Shown piece by piece: positions 51,101-64,000 of a stretch of 64,000 nt of DNA. This DNA is from Roridomyces roridus (lineage: Eukaryota; Basidiomycota; Agaricomycetes; Agaricales; Mycenaceae): positions 674,336 to 738,335 of the forward strand of contig JARKIF010000030.1 of NCBI GenBank assembly GCA_029378245.1, read 5' to 3'. Numbering within the stretch: position 1 is the stretch's first letter; the number at the start of each line of letters is the position of its first letter. The position numbers and the translations under genes are program-made. The notes beneath the pieces are model-generated. The model saw only the letters and a program-made list of their open reading frames with translations. It did no database searches and was not told where the DNA came from.

Positions 51101-54100
51101 CTGAGTTCGCGAAGGCGAAGGAAATGTTCTTGGTACGGCCGGACATCTCACTCAGGACCTGGACATGTCTAAAATGGGTTCCCTTCAGACCGCGACTGTT
51201 CTTCAAATCAAAGTAGGGCAGGATAATGACCGGCGGATGGTATGTTTACTCTTCTATGTCCTCTCCCTCCACAGAGAACTCACTGCCCAACCAGGATTTC
51301 ATCGAGAAGCAGCTTGCCAACCATGTTGCAACGAGGCATAAATTTACAGATCAGAGCAAGAGCCTTTGTGCAACTGGTACTCGTGTGGAAATCCAGAAGG
51401 AAATCGGGCGATGGCTATCCCCACAGACTTCTAGCAGCGAACGTATCTTCTGGATTACAGGTATAGCAGGCAGCGGCAAGTCGACACTCTCTGCAACTAT
51501 TGTTGACAATCTTGGCAAAAAGAAAACACCAGTCGCAGCTCAGTTCTTTATCTCCCGCAACATAGGTGAAACAATCAACCCAAACCACGTTGTTCCCACC
51601 ATTGCCAAGCAGCTCGCAGAATTTTCTCCAGCTGCCGCTCGCATCATCCATGACACATTGAAGAATCACTTCCCCTCTTCCTTGGAAGACCAAGTGAAGG
51701 AACTTCTATTAGCTCCGATCCGGGAAATCTGTAAATCCCATGACAGGGTCGTTATTCTCATCGATGCACTGGATGAGCTCCAGGATGCCGCCAAGAGTGT
51801 AGAAGGGATCCTGTCAATAATTGCACCAAAGGGCTGCGATCTTCCTGATTACATCCGATTCATTATTACTTCTCGACCAGAGCACTGGGCTGTTATCTCC
51901 AAATCCAAAACTCTAGAGCTCTCAGTGTTCAAACAGGATGCTCTCATGACAGACTCATCTAAGGAGGAAGTGCACAACTTCATTGTTGCAAGGATGAAGG
52001 AGATTGCAGTAAAAGAGGATTGGGATGACTGGCCAACTCTGGACCAATTGGACAAGTTATCCAGAAAAGCGGATGGCCTCTTTCACTATGCCACAACTGC
52101 TCTTCAGTGGATTGAGCAGCAGATTGACAATATTGGGAGACCCTATCGAGAAAAGGTCTTTGATGAATTTGCCCAAAGCGGTATTGGTCAGCTCAAGGAT
52201 CTATACAAACTCATTTTGGGTGCGTTTGATGATCCCAAACAGAATACAGACACACGTAAAGAGCAACAACTTGGCTTTCAGCACGTCGTGGGGACCATTC
52301 TTGTGCTTGAGAAGCCATTGACCATTGACCAAATCATTGCTTTATTGGGTGATATCCCACGAGATGCCTTTGATGTTATCAAGTTCCTACGGCGGTTCCG
52401 CAGTGTCTTGATTCCAGGCACGACTGCATCATTTGAGGAAGCAACACCACAGATACACAAATCTTTCCGTGATTATATCATAGGTGTGCATGCACCAGCA
52501 GAATTCTGTATCCTCACAGGCCATGCACACATGGTAACAGCAAGGAGCTGCATGGAGGTTATTGTCAAGGCAGGGATCAAGCCCGATCCTAAACAACAAG
52601 ATGCTGTTCAGCAGTATTCTGTTGACCATTGGCACCAACACTTGCGAAAGGCGGTGGAAGAAGGTGCGACGTTGGAGGATAAGGGGATGCAGAAGGTGTT
52701 TGAACAGATGGCAGAGGATAGGGTCGTCAATGTCTGGAAAGGAAACTTCTGGCAGGTGTTCATTGATGTGGCTGCCACGGGGTGGGGGCTATTGAAGGTG
52801 AGAACGAAACATGAAACAGAGAGCTAAGTGAATAATGATGTTTCAGGAAGGTACTAAGGAAGACAAGATCCAGGGACTTTCGGACATAGTGAGGAAAGTG
52901 AAAGTGTGTGCTAGGTCAACATTGAAGAGCATGAGCACACTGATTCAACATGATTCTGCTGGTCCATAGGAAGTGCGTGCTTTTCCACTGTCGCCGGTCC
53001 TTGCCTCGCTCACTGTCCCTCGCCTTCTCGTCTCTAGTCCGTGCGTGCTTTTCCTCTGTCGCCGGTCCTTGCCTCGCTCACTTTCCCTCGCCTTCTCGTC
53101 TCTAGAAAGTGCGTGCTTTTCCTCTGTCGCCGGTCCTTGCCTCGCTCACTGTCCCTCGCCTTCTCGTCTCTAGGAAGTGCGTGCTTTTCCTCTGTCGCCG
53201 ATCCTTGCCTCGCTCACTGTCCCTCGCCTTCTCGTCTCTAGGAAGTGCGTGCTTTTCCTCTGTCGCCGGTCCTTGCCTCGCTCACTGTCCCTCGCCTTCT
53301 CGTCTCTAGGATGTGCGTGCTTTTCCTCTGTCGCCGGTCCTTGCCTCGCTCACTGTCCCTCGCCTTCTCGTCTCTAGGATGTGCGTGCTTTTCCTCTGTC
53401 GCCGGTCCTTGCCTCGCTCACTGTCCCTCGCCTTCTCGTCTCTAGAAAGTGCGTGCTTTTCCTCTGTCGCCGGTCATTGCCTCGCTCACTGTCCCTCGCC
53501 TTCTCGTCTCTAGGATGTGCGTGCTTTTCCTCTGTCGCCGGTCATTGCCTCGCTCACTGTCCCTCGCCTTCTCGTCTCTAGGATGTGCGTGCTTTTCCTC
53601 TGTCGCCGGTCCTTGCCTCGCTCACTGTCCCTCGCCTTCTCGTCTCTAGTTGGTGCGTGCTTTTCCTCTGTCGCCGGTCATTGCCTCGCTCACTGTCCCT
53701 CGCCTTCTCGTCTCTAGTTGGTGCGTGCTTTTCCTCTGTCGCCGGTCCTTGCCTCGCTCACTGTCCCTCGCCTTCTCGTCTCTAGTTCGTGCGTGCTTTT
53801 CCTCTGTCGCCGGTCCTTGCCTCGCTCACTTTCCCTCGCCTTCTCGTCTCTAGTTCGTGCGTGCTTTTCCTCTGTCGCCGGTCCTTGCCTCGCTCACTTT
53901 CCCTCGCCTTCTCGTCTCTAGGATGTGCGTGCTTTTCCTCTGTCGCCGGTCCTTGCCTCGCTCACTGTCCCTCGCCTTCTCGTCTCTAGTTGGTGCGTGC
54001 TTTTCCTCTGTCGCCGGTCCTTGCCTCGCTCACTGTCCCTCGCCTTCTCGTCCCTAGTTGGTGCGTGCTTTTCCTCTGTCGCCGGTCCTTGCCTCGCTCA

Positions 54101-57100
54101 CTGTCCCTCGCCTTCTCGTCTCTAGAAAGTGCGTGCTTTTCCTCTGTCGCCGGTCCTTGCCTCGCTCACCGTCCCTCGCCTTCTCGTCTCTAGTTCGTGC
54201 GTGCTTTTCCTCTGTCGCCGGTCATTGCCTCGCTCACTGTCCCTCGCCTTCTCGTCTCTAGGATGTGCGTGCTTTTCCTCTGTCGCCGGTCCTTGCCTCG
54301 CTCACTGTCCCTCGCCTTCTCGTCTCTAGAAAGTGCGTGCTTTTCCTCTGTCGCCGGTCCTTGCCTCGCTCACTGTCCCTCGCCTTCTCGTCTCTAGTTC
54401 GTGCGTGCTTTTCCTCTGTCGCCGGTCCTTGCCTCGCTCACTGTCCCTCGCCTTCTCGTCTCTAGTTGGTGCGTGCTTTTCCTCTGTCGCCGGTCCTTGC
54501 CTCGCTCACTGTCCCTCGCCTTCTCGTCTCTAGTTCGTGCGTGCTTTTCCTCTGTCGCCGGTCCTTGCCTCGCTCACTGTCCCTCGTCTTCTCGTCTCTA
54601 GTTGGTGCGTGCTTTTCCTCTGTCGCCGGTCCTTGCCTCGCTCACTGTCCCTCGCCTTCTCGTCTCTAGAAAGTGCGTGCTTTTCCTCTGTCGCCGGTCC
54701 TTGCCTCGCTCACTGTCCCTCGCCTTCTTGTCTCTAGGATGTGCGTGCTTTTCCTCTGTTGCCGGTCCTTCCCTCGCTCACTGTCCCTTGCCTTCTTACA
54801 TTCAGGGAGTGTGTTATTCCCCTTCCATATTAAACTTCAGTCTCACTGGATTTTGTCTTTCATTGTCTTCCAGATTGTATGGCCCTCCATCCTCTTCATG
54901 ACCATTGACTTACTATTTTTCAAGCCTTATCGCAGAATCTGGAACGATGGCCTTCTTGAAACGTGGAATCAACAGCCATCCACCACTCTCGAAGTACCTC
55001 ACTCAGTGTCTGGCAACCCTACTCCCAAATATTGATGACACCGGTCATCGGTCTCGATAAGCGGGTGAGTGGGGATAGATTTTGCATGTACTTTGTATGC
55101 AGCAAGGACTGAACAACTTTCTGGATCTCAGACCAACAAGTCAAGTTTCTTGGAGAGATGGGAATGTGGGCGATGTGCGGCTGAATACGGGATAACACTT
55201 CGCTGAAAGCGACCTCTCAATTTGAAAGAGTCAGCGCAAAATGAGATATGAATATACTTTGTTCAGCAAGAATGGTCTTGGTAGGACCGGACGCCAATTG
55301 AGCAGTAAGCACAGCTCTTGGAGGTTATTTCTCGACAAGCTGGCCGGTTTTGATAGATGATCACACTGAGTATATTCTCTGATGCAGTGGGGAATGCCAC
55401 ACCATACATGGACTACAGAAGAGCTTAAATAGGTCCCGAAGTCTCGGACAACTACGGGTGAAATAGAAATTACATTGGTCAGGTTCATGGGAAGGAATAG
55501 AGCTTCGCATAGTAGGCAAGCGAACCCATTATCGTTTTTTCCGGAAAAAGACTGGTTAGTTAAGATCAAATTTGATGTCTCGAGAGATGGCAGAACATGT
55601 AGCATGATTGATATGTTTGCTTTAGTCCACAAATATGAGGCCCTAGGTTATTCCGCCGCTCAAAACACTCTTCGTTGGCTACAAGGCATACAAGGCCAAT
55701 TTCATTAGGAAATTTATGCCGCCACACCCATCCCGTTCCGCCTCCCCGCTGCACCAACTCGGTGCACATGTATGCCGCTGTTGTGCCCTCTCACCGTGCG
55801 CCACCCGTCCCGGCCCGGCCCACCCCACGTCCCGTCCTGTCGCCACGCCGCCGCTGCACCCTCTTCCCACCTCTCCCGCCTTCCCATGCTCTGCCGGCCC
55901 CTCTGCCGAGCCCCCCCGTTGGCGCCAATCTGCTCACTCCCCAATGTCCTTCCCCATGCGTCACATACCCGCACCCACCTCGCCACTGCCCCATTACGCA
56001 CGCCTGTCCCATCTCGTCGTGCACCCGTTCCACCCCACGTCCATACCGCTCCTGTCCCTCTCCTGCCCCCGTACTGGCATCCATGTCCGTTAGGCAGGCT
56101 ATCCTGCTCCAGGACTGTGCCACATCAGACCCACCGTCCCCACCTCATCACTGCGCCCTCTGCCCACACCCGCCGCTGTAGCGCACGTCCCACACCTGCG
56201 CACACCACCCACGCACCCACTTCCCACCACCGCCCGCCCTCCCCCAGCGCCTCTTCTCCGTACCCGAGTCCCCTCTTCGCGCACGCCTGTGCCTGCAACC
56301 CGCCGTCTGCCCCGCACACAGACCACACCGGCAGCTTCCATGCATCAGGAAAAAATCTCCTTCGGAAATCTGGGGGGAATTTGGCATCCCCCAAAGCCAA
56401 AATTGCCAGTTTGCCCAGATTCCGGTAAGTCGGGGAGACTGGTTGAATTTGACCCAACCTGGTACCAAGCTGGCCAAAGTGGTAGTACTGGTTCGTCCAC
56501 CAATGTTGAAATGGAGGACTGGATTTGGCTTCTTCCGTTGACTCTGGACCAGGTAGGCACCATGGGTCTCTAAGTTCAACTCTTATTGGATGTAAATATT
56601 TTATCAAGGTCTTTTACTTTATTTTTATTCAGAGACCATTAAAACTGTAGTATACAGCATGATAATTATAAGGGTCTACGCTTATCTAAGTCTCTCCACT
56701 CAACCCACTGATAAATAAGTAACCCCCGGGCCCCGAGTCTTCCACTGCCGATGTCAAAGAGCACAACGTACCGCCGCCAGCCCCTAACCTAACCTAATCC
56801 AAATCAAATCCACTCCCGGCGTAACTCCAGAAGATTTTGAAGTCAGAGTCGGAGGGGAGACTCAAGGGAGACTTCAAGGTGCACCGGTTGCGCACCGGAA
56901 TTCTATGTTCCCGGATTGCATCCGAACGGTCTGGGCCTGATGGGCAGCCGATTGCGTGCTCATTGATCACCATGTGACCACTGACATGTGCGGCCGCAAA
57001 TCGACTCTCTTCTCTTCCACCACCACCACCCTCACCCCGAATCACATCTCCTCGCATCTCCCACATTCCGAGAACCTACTTTCACTCAACTTTGTATGCT

Positions 57101-60100
57101 TCTCAGATGACCGGAGGCTGAAGACGAAGAGGGTGCATTGCCTGTGGAGACGCACAAGTCGGTACGTCGAGTGACTCCATCTCGTTGTGGGCGGCTGACA
57201 CAGCCGTGCTCAGCACACGCGAAATCGGCCTGCCACCAGGTTGTCCGCCTTGTCCTCCCATCTCCAAGCAAGGGCGCAGGGGTGCTTGCCGGCGTGTGTT
57301 GCTTTCTCCATCTGGTTATCTTGCGCTAACTGCTGCTTGAGTGCATGAATCACCCACAATGTCAAGAGTGTACGGGCTCCTTGGCCTCGCGCCCGTGGAT
57401 ACGAAAGCGGAGAGAGGCTTTGAAGGCTATCCACGCAAGGTGAGAAGTACATATCCGTCTGTCCTCATATCCTTCCTACCTCCTGATTTTGAGGACAGGT
57501 GTGCGCGTCAGCATGCGAGTAGTAGCCGTTGTCTTGTCCACGCTCACGGCGTATCGCACCGGCAGTTGATCCTCGCTGGCCATGTGGACTGCTCCGGTGC
57601 TGACCGGGACCGCCGACAGCTTGCGCTCCCCGCTGCCAAGTACCCTCGGTATGTCCTGTCCAGTCTTATCTCTGACTTGTGCTATCACCTCAGACCCTGC
57701 CTCCAAGCCAACATCCGCTAACGTCAAGCACGCCGCTGGCATCCCGCTTGTCATCAAGTTCGGAGGCCCTCACCGCAGCGCCGCACCTCGCCGCATTGAC
57801 GTCCCTTGCCTCACCGTTCTATTCTCGTTGTCGTATCCACTGCCACCTCATCCCCGTTTAACTCTAGTCCAATTTGTGTCTACCGCTGTGTTCTCTTGAC
57901 CACTTCTCTTCTCACTGCCTTTCGCCCAACCTGTGCCTACCCATCGTTAGTGTAGTCCTCTGTGTATGTACATATTCTCAATGCAATCTTCGTGCCACAT
58001 CTGTTGGGAATACCAGTTCCAAGGCAACATTGGATCCACCAGATTACCTTGCAGACTGCGGCAATCCGGTCCAGAACAGCCCTACATTTCCTCGTTTTTG
58101 GGGCAAATTATTTTCAAGGTTACAAACTAGGAAACGGCCCCAGTCTCGAAAATATGGTTGGTTTGGTGTCACGACAAGACTTGTTTCACGCGTCCAACAG
58201 CGGTAAGATGCTGCGGATTGGGTAGTGCGCTACTAAAGCTCGTAAAATGAACTGAATAAAAGTCTAGGAGAGGGTACAGAATACGACGACTAGCTACTGC
58301 TTTTATACTATGAGGAATAGATCTACGATGCTACACTAATTGTCCTGGCTTCCGACATGCACTATTGTCCTGCACCTTTGTCGTCTCCTATTGTCGTGTC
58401 TACACCGTGTTCTTCATAGAAGCCTGTCATGATCTGACAGTTCACTGATCAAAAACTCCTTCCCTCATCCACGCTGTCATTCATAATTATGAAACTGTTC
58501 CCACATCTTTAAATAATGTCTTCCTCGGCTTCTTCCTCAATCCGATCGAGACGGGGTTCCCATGACTTTAACGCTGTACGGCGCCAATGTATATCTGGTT
58601 TATTTGGCGTTGTCACGTGCGCAAATAGGTCAGCGCGTGACATTTGGACCTTTTTTCTGGGTAAGCTGGGCCAATCTGACCTTATTTCCAAAGGAGCCTT
58701 TTCCTGATGTGCGGCCACGGCCAAATTGGTTACCGTACATAACGCGTACATACCGGACCTGTAACTAATCGATGACTTCAATTGAGAAAATGCAAGTCCA
58801 TCAAAGAGAATTCCAGCTCTCGCTGTCTGGCGACTGAACCCGCCCGGTCGCCAGGATCAACGATGAGAGAAGCAAGGTCCAAAACTGTAAGAGGTCAATG
58901 AGTAGTGGCAACTGCGTATAACACAGACCTCGACGTTGATACGCAGCGTCAGGCGCACTAGTGTATAGTAGATAGCTCGAGTAGGTAATGTCCTAGAAGT
59001 AGACCGCGAAGCGATACAACTCCACAACACACTAACCACACAACCACCTAATGGGCCCAACAACCCCTGCCAATAGGCAAGGCACCATACATCTGTGGTG
59101 CCTCGCTAGTTAGCAGTGAAACTGTTAAAATGGCTATGGCTGAAGAAATAACCAAGGAAATGCTGAAGAAATGCTGGACACCAAGTCCACTTGACTTGGT
59201 GGTGACCAAGTACCTCGGTGGCCGGCCGAGGTACCCCGGCTTCTCGGCCACTCATCAAAGGTCATCAATAATTGATGGGATCAAAAAGGCGTGATTTACA
59301 TGGCAAGTTGAAGTCATCAAAGTTGGTAACTAATAGGGTTGGGCACGGGTACGGGTTCGGGTATGAAACGTCCAACCCGTACCCTTACCCAAAAACCCGT
59401 ACCCTCACCCACGGGTTAACGGGTTGATTACGGGTGCCGGCATCGTGATGCCGAATGTGATCCACGCGGCGGCATGCCTGATCGGAGGCTGGGCAAGTCC
59501 CGGCAACAACTCTTGATGCATTTCCCGCTCAATTCTTGAAGTTCTGGTGTCGATAAAGCCAGCCATTCAACATTCAAAGGCAAGATATGCTTCAATTAGG
59601 TCCATCACATCAAAATGATGATGATCTAGCTCACCCGAACCAACCCGCGGGTTTTGGATTTCAAAAAAAGTTGCAACCCGTACCCTTACCCGGCCAACCC
59701 GACCCGGAAAACCCGGCGGGTTACCCGTACCCGTGCCCAACACTAGTAACTAAATAACGGTGCCAGACAATCACATCAATTATTGATGCTATCAAAAAAA
59801 ACCGGAGTTGTAGAGGGAGTGAAGGGCTACCAGAATTGTCAATGAACTTGTACCTGGACATACCTCCATCACTCACAAAACCCCGAACAGTGAGTAATCA
59901 GTGGGTGATGTTAGCTAAAGGCTGCTCTGTGAGGCATTCCCTACCCATGGCTATACCCAGCCAGAGTCCCGATGTGCTTGCTGTAGTCTAATGGGTACAT
60001 GTCCTCTTTACACTCCTATCATTTTGCCCAAGGTCTCAAGATCAATCCCCTAAGGACACCTTTCTTTTTTTTGTGCCAAATCTGTATACAGGCTGCTTTC

Positions 60101-63100
60101 AACTACTTTTGAACATCTGACTACCATATTAATGAGTTCCAGTTGGTACTACCACCCATTTACACCCAGAATCAGTGTCTTTCCACTGTGTTTGTGCCAG
60201 CTTGGCCACTACTCCCAAGTCCCAGACAGGAAATTCTCCGGTTTTTCAGTCATCCTTTGTCCACTGAGTGAGATTATGTGTCATTTAGACCCCCAAGGGT
60301 CTACCTTGATATGTTAGGCATGGTATAGGGTGCTATTGGGTGCAGAGGGAGGCTGGAGCCTGCCTATAACAGCCACACAAGCTGATTTTTGTTGAAACCA
60401 TAATAACATGTCAAGATAGGTTTCCCAGTTGCCCTTCTTAAGCTCAGATGGGTAAGGGAGGTACATAAACTCACCATTGATACAATGTCTTGCCTGAGAG
60501 TGATACTAAGGGCATTTCAGAGGCCATGATCTCCAAGCTGATGGTGGTGTATGAGGCCAGTGTCAGAGCACAGGCCTTGATATCCTTATCCATAAGGTAT
60601 ATTGGCACTATAAAATCACTCTGGGGTAGGTTACTACTCTTACCTGGAAGACCAAGGCCATGTTTAACTCCAACATCCCCCATTTTCATGTTTGTTGTAT
60701 TCCTCCTTATCCTTGGGCAGGGTACTCATACAACCAGGGTGGGGGACCATCCTAAGGCTCAAATATTAGTTTGATTCCAGAATACTGATCAAGAGAACCT
60801 CAGAAAGCTGAGATATGTACATGATCAAATTTACATCATTCCTTTGATATTGAGTCTCAGGGTGAGTTTCAGCTGCTGGGGATATGAAAAACGGATTCCC
60901 CTTCAAAATCTGGTTCAGAATATGTTTTATTAGCTCAGATTGACTGAGAATTGCATGTGGAATGGTTGAACCCGAGAGCAACCTGAGTAGCATTTATGAG
61001 CAGTGGTGTGTTCATGATGAAAGTGTTCAAATCTTCATAACTCAACAACCAAAGAGTCAGCCCATGCAAAACTATATATATTCTGAATGCTGTGACCCAG
61101 GAGAGTTCCTTTAAGCCCTCCATCAGCCCATTTGACCAACCCCTTGAGCCATAATTCACTGATCACTCTAAAGTTGATCTCCCTGGTTCAAAGAGTCTAC
61201 AGCACTCAAAGTGTGATCTCTTATGAGATCAGAGATCCTCTGGAATATGTGAGAAATATAATACAAGCTGGCAACCCAGGGACACTCCTAGCCTGAGGGA
61301 TAGGACTGTATCACTGCCAGAGTCAAACTGACTTATGTCAACATCCATGCATCACACTGACCTCAGGACTGCACTAATTAATGATTATGGAGTCTCAAAC
61401 AAATTTAGATCCACTTTTGAGATTATCCTCCCAAGGGGAAAGGGCCTCTAACTACAAATTGATCTCCAATCAAACCTGCTGGCTCTCACACATATTGTAG
61501 CATAGACTTCAGGTACAAGGATTTCAGAGGGTCAGGGACAACCAATGAGTAAGTTAGAATGTCTTCCAGCAAGACTGGATAGCAAAGAGTCATGGAATAA
61601 CAGGGACTTCCCCTGCACAACAAAGACTGATGTATCAGTTTGCCATTGCTTCCCTATGGGCATTTGAGGCTGTCAAATCACATTATTACACCTATAAAGT
61701 CCCTTCTGACATTTCCTGCTGCACAGAGTTGCATGCAATGGGTGTATTGGGCAAAACTTCCTTTTTGGGCACTTGGAGTAGTAGTCCCAATTAGGACTCG
61801 GCATCAACAGAGTCTGGTTAGCCACACATGTAGGTCCACATGAGCAAGTCGGAATGTTTCTTTGCTCCAATAGATCAATGTAAGGATTGGGGACAGATGT
61901 TCACACTGGCAGAGAAAAAAAGAATGGAGGGAGGGGAGTTGAACTGGAGACCATAGCAAAAACAGAATCAAAGAAAGGGAACACACATGCAACTAGAGAA
62001 GGCAGACTTTGATGGTCCTCCCTTGGGGTCGTGTGGACACAGACTTGTCCTTACCAGTTACCACTGAGATGACATGATTGTCTTGCATTTTTGAGATGAT
62101 GGAGACATCTGGAGCTACAAGTTGATTGACAGCTCTTATAGCCGTTGACTCTACAACTTCGGTTGTCGCTGATGCCATCAATAATTGATGGGATCGCACG
62201 GCAGTGTGATTCAGTTGCCAACTGTGATGACTTGGTCATGCCATGCAAAATGCGCTTTTTTGATCCCATCAATTCTTGATCGCCTTTGATGACCGGCGGA
62301 GAAGGCGGTACACCTCGGCCGGCTACCAGGGGACTTGTCCACCACCAAGTCAAGTGGACGTGGTGTCCAGTATTTCTTCAGCATTTCTCCGGCCTTTTCC
62401 TCGGCCATAGCCCTTTTAACAGTTTCACTGCTAATTAGCAAGGCACCACAGATGTATGGTGCCTTGCCTATTGGCAGGGGTTGTGGGGCCCATTAGGTGC
62501 ACACAACACACACAACACACACACAATTCCTTGACTAGCACGCGACCCTAACGGTTGAGTTCGGGGTCGTCTGAAGTATACAGATAAGACTGATACTCCG
62601 CGGTTTGGTTCTCGGAAGCTTGTAGGTTAATTCTCGAGGTTTCACACCAAGTTCAAATGTCTTTTGAACTAAGAGGAATCTCTTGAATGGTTTGTAGACT
62701 GCTCACAACGAACACGAGGTTACGATGTTAAAAGGTTTTATATTTTATTGACCGAAACACACAATATCCAAACACCAATACAACTCGATACAACACGAAG
62801 AGGAACTATAGCGCAGAGGGCAACCCACTACCCCTTAAGTATGTTACTATAGCCGACCCAAGTTGAACCAGAGCTCGGGTGCCTTTGATATTGCGTCTAA
62901 GCTAAGAGAAATGATACAACAAATCTCCGCGGAAGTCACAAGACTGCATGTTAGGTGTCGGATCCGAGAGAAGAACGTAGCAGGATAAAATCGCCCGGAG
63001 AAGATTTGGACCGGAGTTCCGGGTCGATGTCGAAAGAACCGGAGAGAGAATAGATGGACCGGAGTTCCGGGGCGAATGTCGGAGGAACGGTGACACCACT

Positions 63101-64000
63101 AAGGTCGAGGGTGACCGTCTGCCCAGCAATGTGAGACAAGGACCGGACCGGAGTTCCGGATGAGGAATCCGATCGGAGAGAGGAGAGGGGAGGGACTCGG
63201 AAAGACCAAGGTGGAATGCACCAAGAACGTCGATAATCACACTGAAGTACAGACTACAAAAAAAAGTCTTATATACTAAGTGTGAGAGATATTTGTCACG
63301 ACACTAAAATAGACTTGAGAACGGACCTAAACGGCTAAGTGGATATAAGGTGATTAAGTCCGCACGGAGTGATCAATGTGGATGTCGATCAGAACATGTG
63401 GATGAATACCTGTCAAGGGTTCCTTTTCCATGTGAAAAAACCCAAATAACCGGAGTAGTCCGAGAAGACAGGAGCCGGACCCGACAGGATGGAATGGTCC
63501 GGAGTTCGGTTCAAAGGAACCGGAACTCCGGTCAAAGGAACCGGGGTCCGGAGATGGGATGAAGTTGGAACGGGATGTAACACTGCACTATAATGTCAGC
63601 ACCTAGGGCTAAGTCGGGTTCTAGTCGGCAACGAACGAGGCGACCGAGCGAAGAGCAGCAGACGAGACTCAAGAGGTAGAGCAAGCCGTAGGGAGAATAG
63701 ACTAGATTGTCTACAGTACTGAGACTGTAGACGGGTATATATACTACATGATCGAATTAGGTACGAGGGGTAGGGGGTAGGAGCAGGGGTGATCGGAACA
63801 GGTAGGGGTGTAAATGCAGGGGAGAGTGGAGTACCAAGCAGGGGTTGAGACAAGACCCGGCCGATCAGTGATGATCACTGATTAGAGTATTGATGGTTGA
63901 TGGTTGATCGTGTTACAACCCGTCGGGTTGTGGCCTGGGGTCATATCATGACATATAACCACAGATCAAGCTTCGACCCAATGTCTAGGCAAGAAGGGTA

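Overview
The window reads as nuclear DNA of a mushroom-forming fungus (Agaricomycetes, Basidiomycota). Genes are cut by many 47-110 nt GT-AG introns, often with GTGCGT or GTAAGT donors. The recognisable families fit this: a DUF6534-type membrane protein, a GMC oxidoreductase with 15 exons, a BTB/POZ protein of mushroom type, an F-box-like protein, a NACHT STAND NTPase and a Zn2Cys6-like protein. There is no rRNA, CRISPR or bacterial-style operon. All exon models below were built by hand from splice sites, reading phase and family resemblance remembered without a search.

Layout. 0.37-3.35 kb (-): ten-exon gene with a Zn(II)2Cys6-spaced cysteine cluster. 5.2-7.5 kb (-): DUF6534-type membrane protein, divergent from an intact 606-aa GMC oxidoreductase (8.0-10.6 kb, +). 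11.9-13.2 kb (-): secreted CrtC/AttH-type (fungal Diels-Alderase-like) lipocalin protein, followed by duplicated copies of its own promoter and a hAT-like insertion (14.25-16.09 kb). 16.4-20.9 kb (-): large membrane-protein gene that looks broken. 22.4-23.9 kb (-): BTB/POZ gene with one frameshift. 24.0-25.2 kb (+): F-box-like gene.

26.5-37.3 kb holds a local family of four paralogs of an undescribed protein (N-terminal DGxYHPV motif, central helix-turn-helix-like region, C-terminal helical domain). One is split by a very young Ty1/copia element (27128-32613), one carries an in-frame stop, one has a frameshift, one looks intact. 37.5-40 kb: an unknown gene split by a gag-only LTR element. 40-45.7 kb: a hAT-like element and a 3.1-kb element with long inverted repeats. 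45.9-46.9 kb (+): intact short-chain dehydrogenase. 50.1-55.0 kb (+): a NACHT STAND gene whose 3' part contains the most striking object here: 27 tandem 65-nt intron-like units, each a complete GT...AG intron, separated by exactly three variable bases. 55-64 kb is mostly repeats, including a 3.46-kb long-inverted-repeat element with a smaller hAT-like element nested in it.

Transposons dominate. Six DNA elements were delimited by matching 8-bp target duplications and inverted ends, and two LTR elements by 5-bp duplications. The genes do not form one pathway. The GMC oxidoreductase, the AttH-like protein and the dehydrogenase could belong to secondary or lignocellulose metabolism, but no backbone synthase is present to define a cluster.
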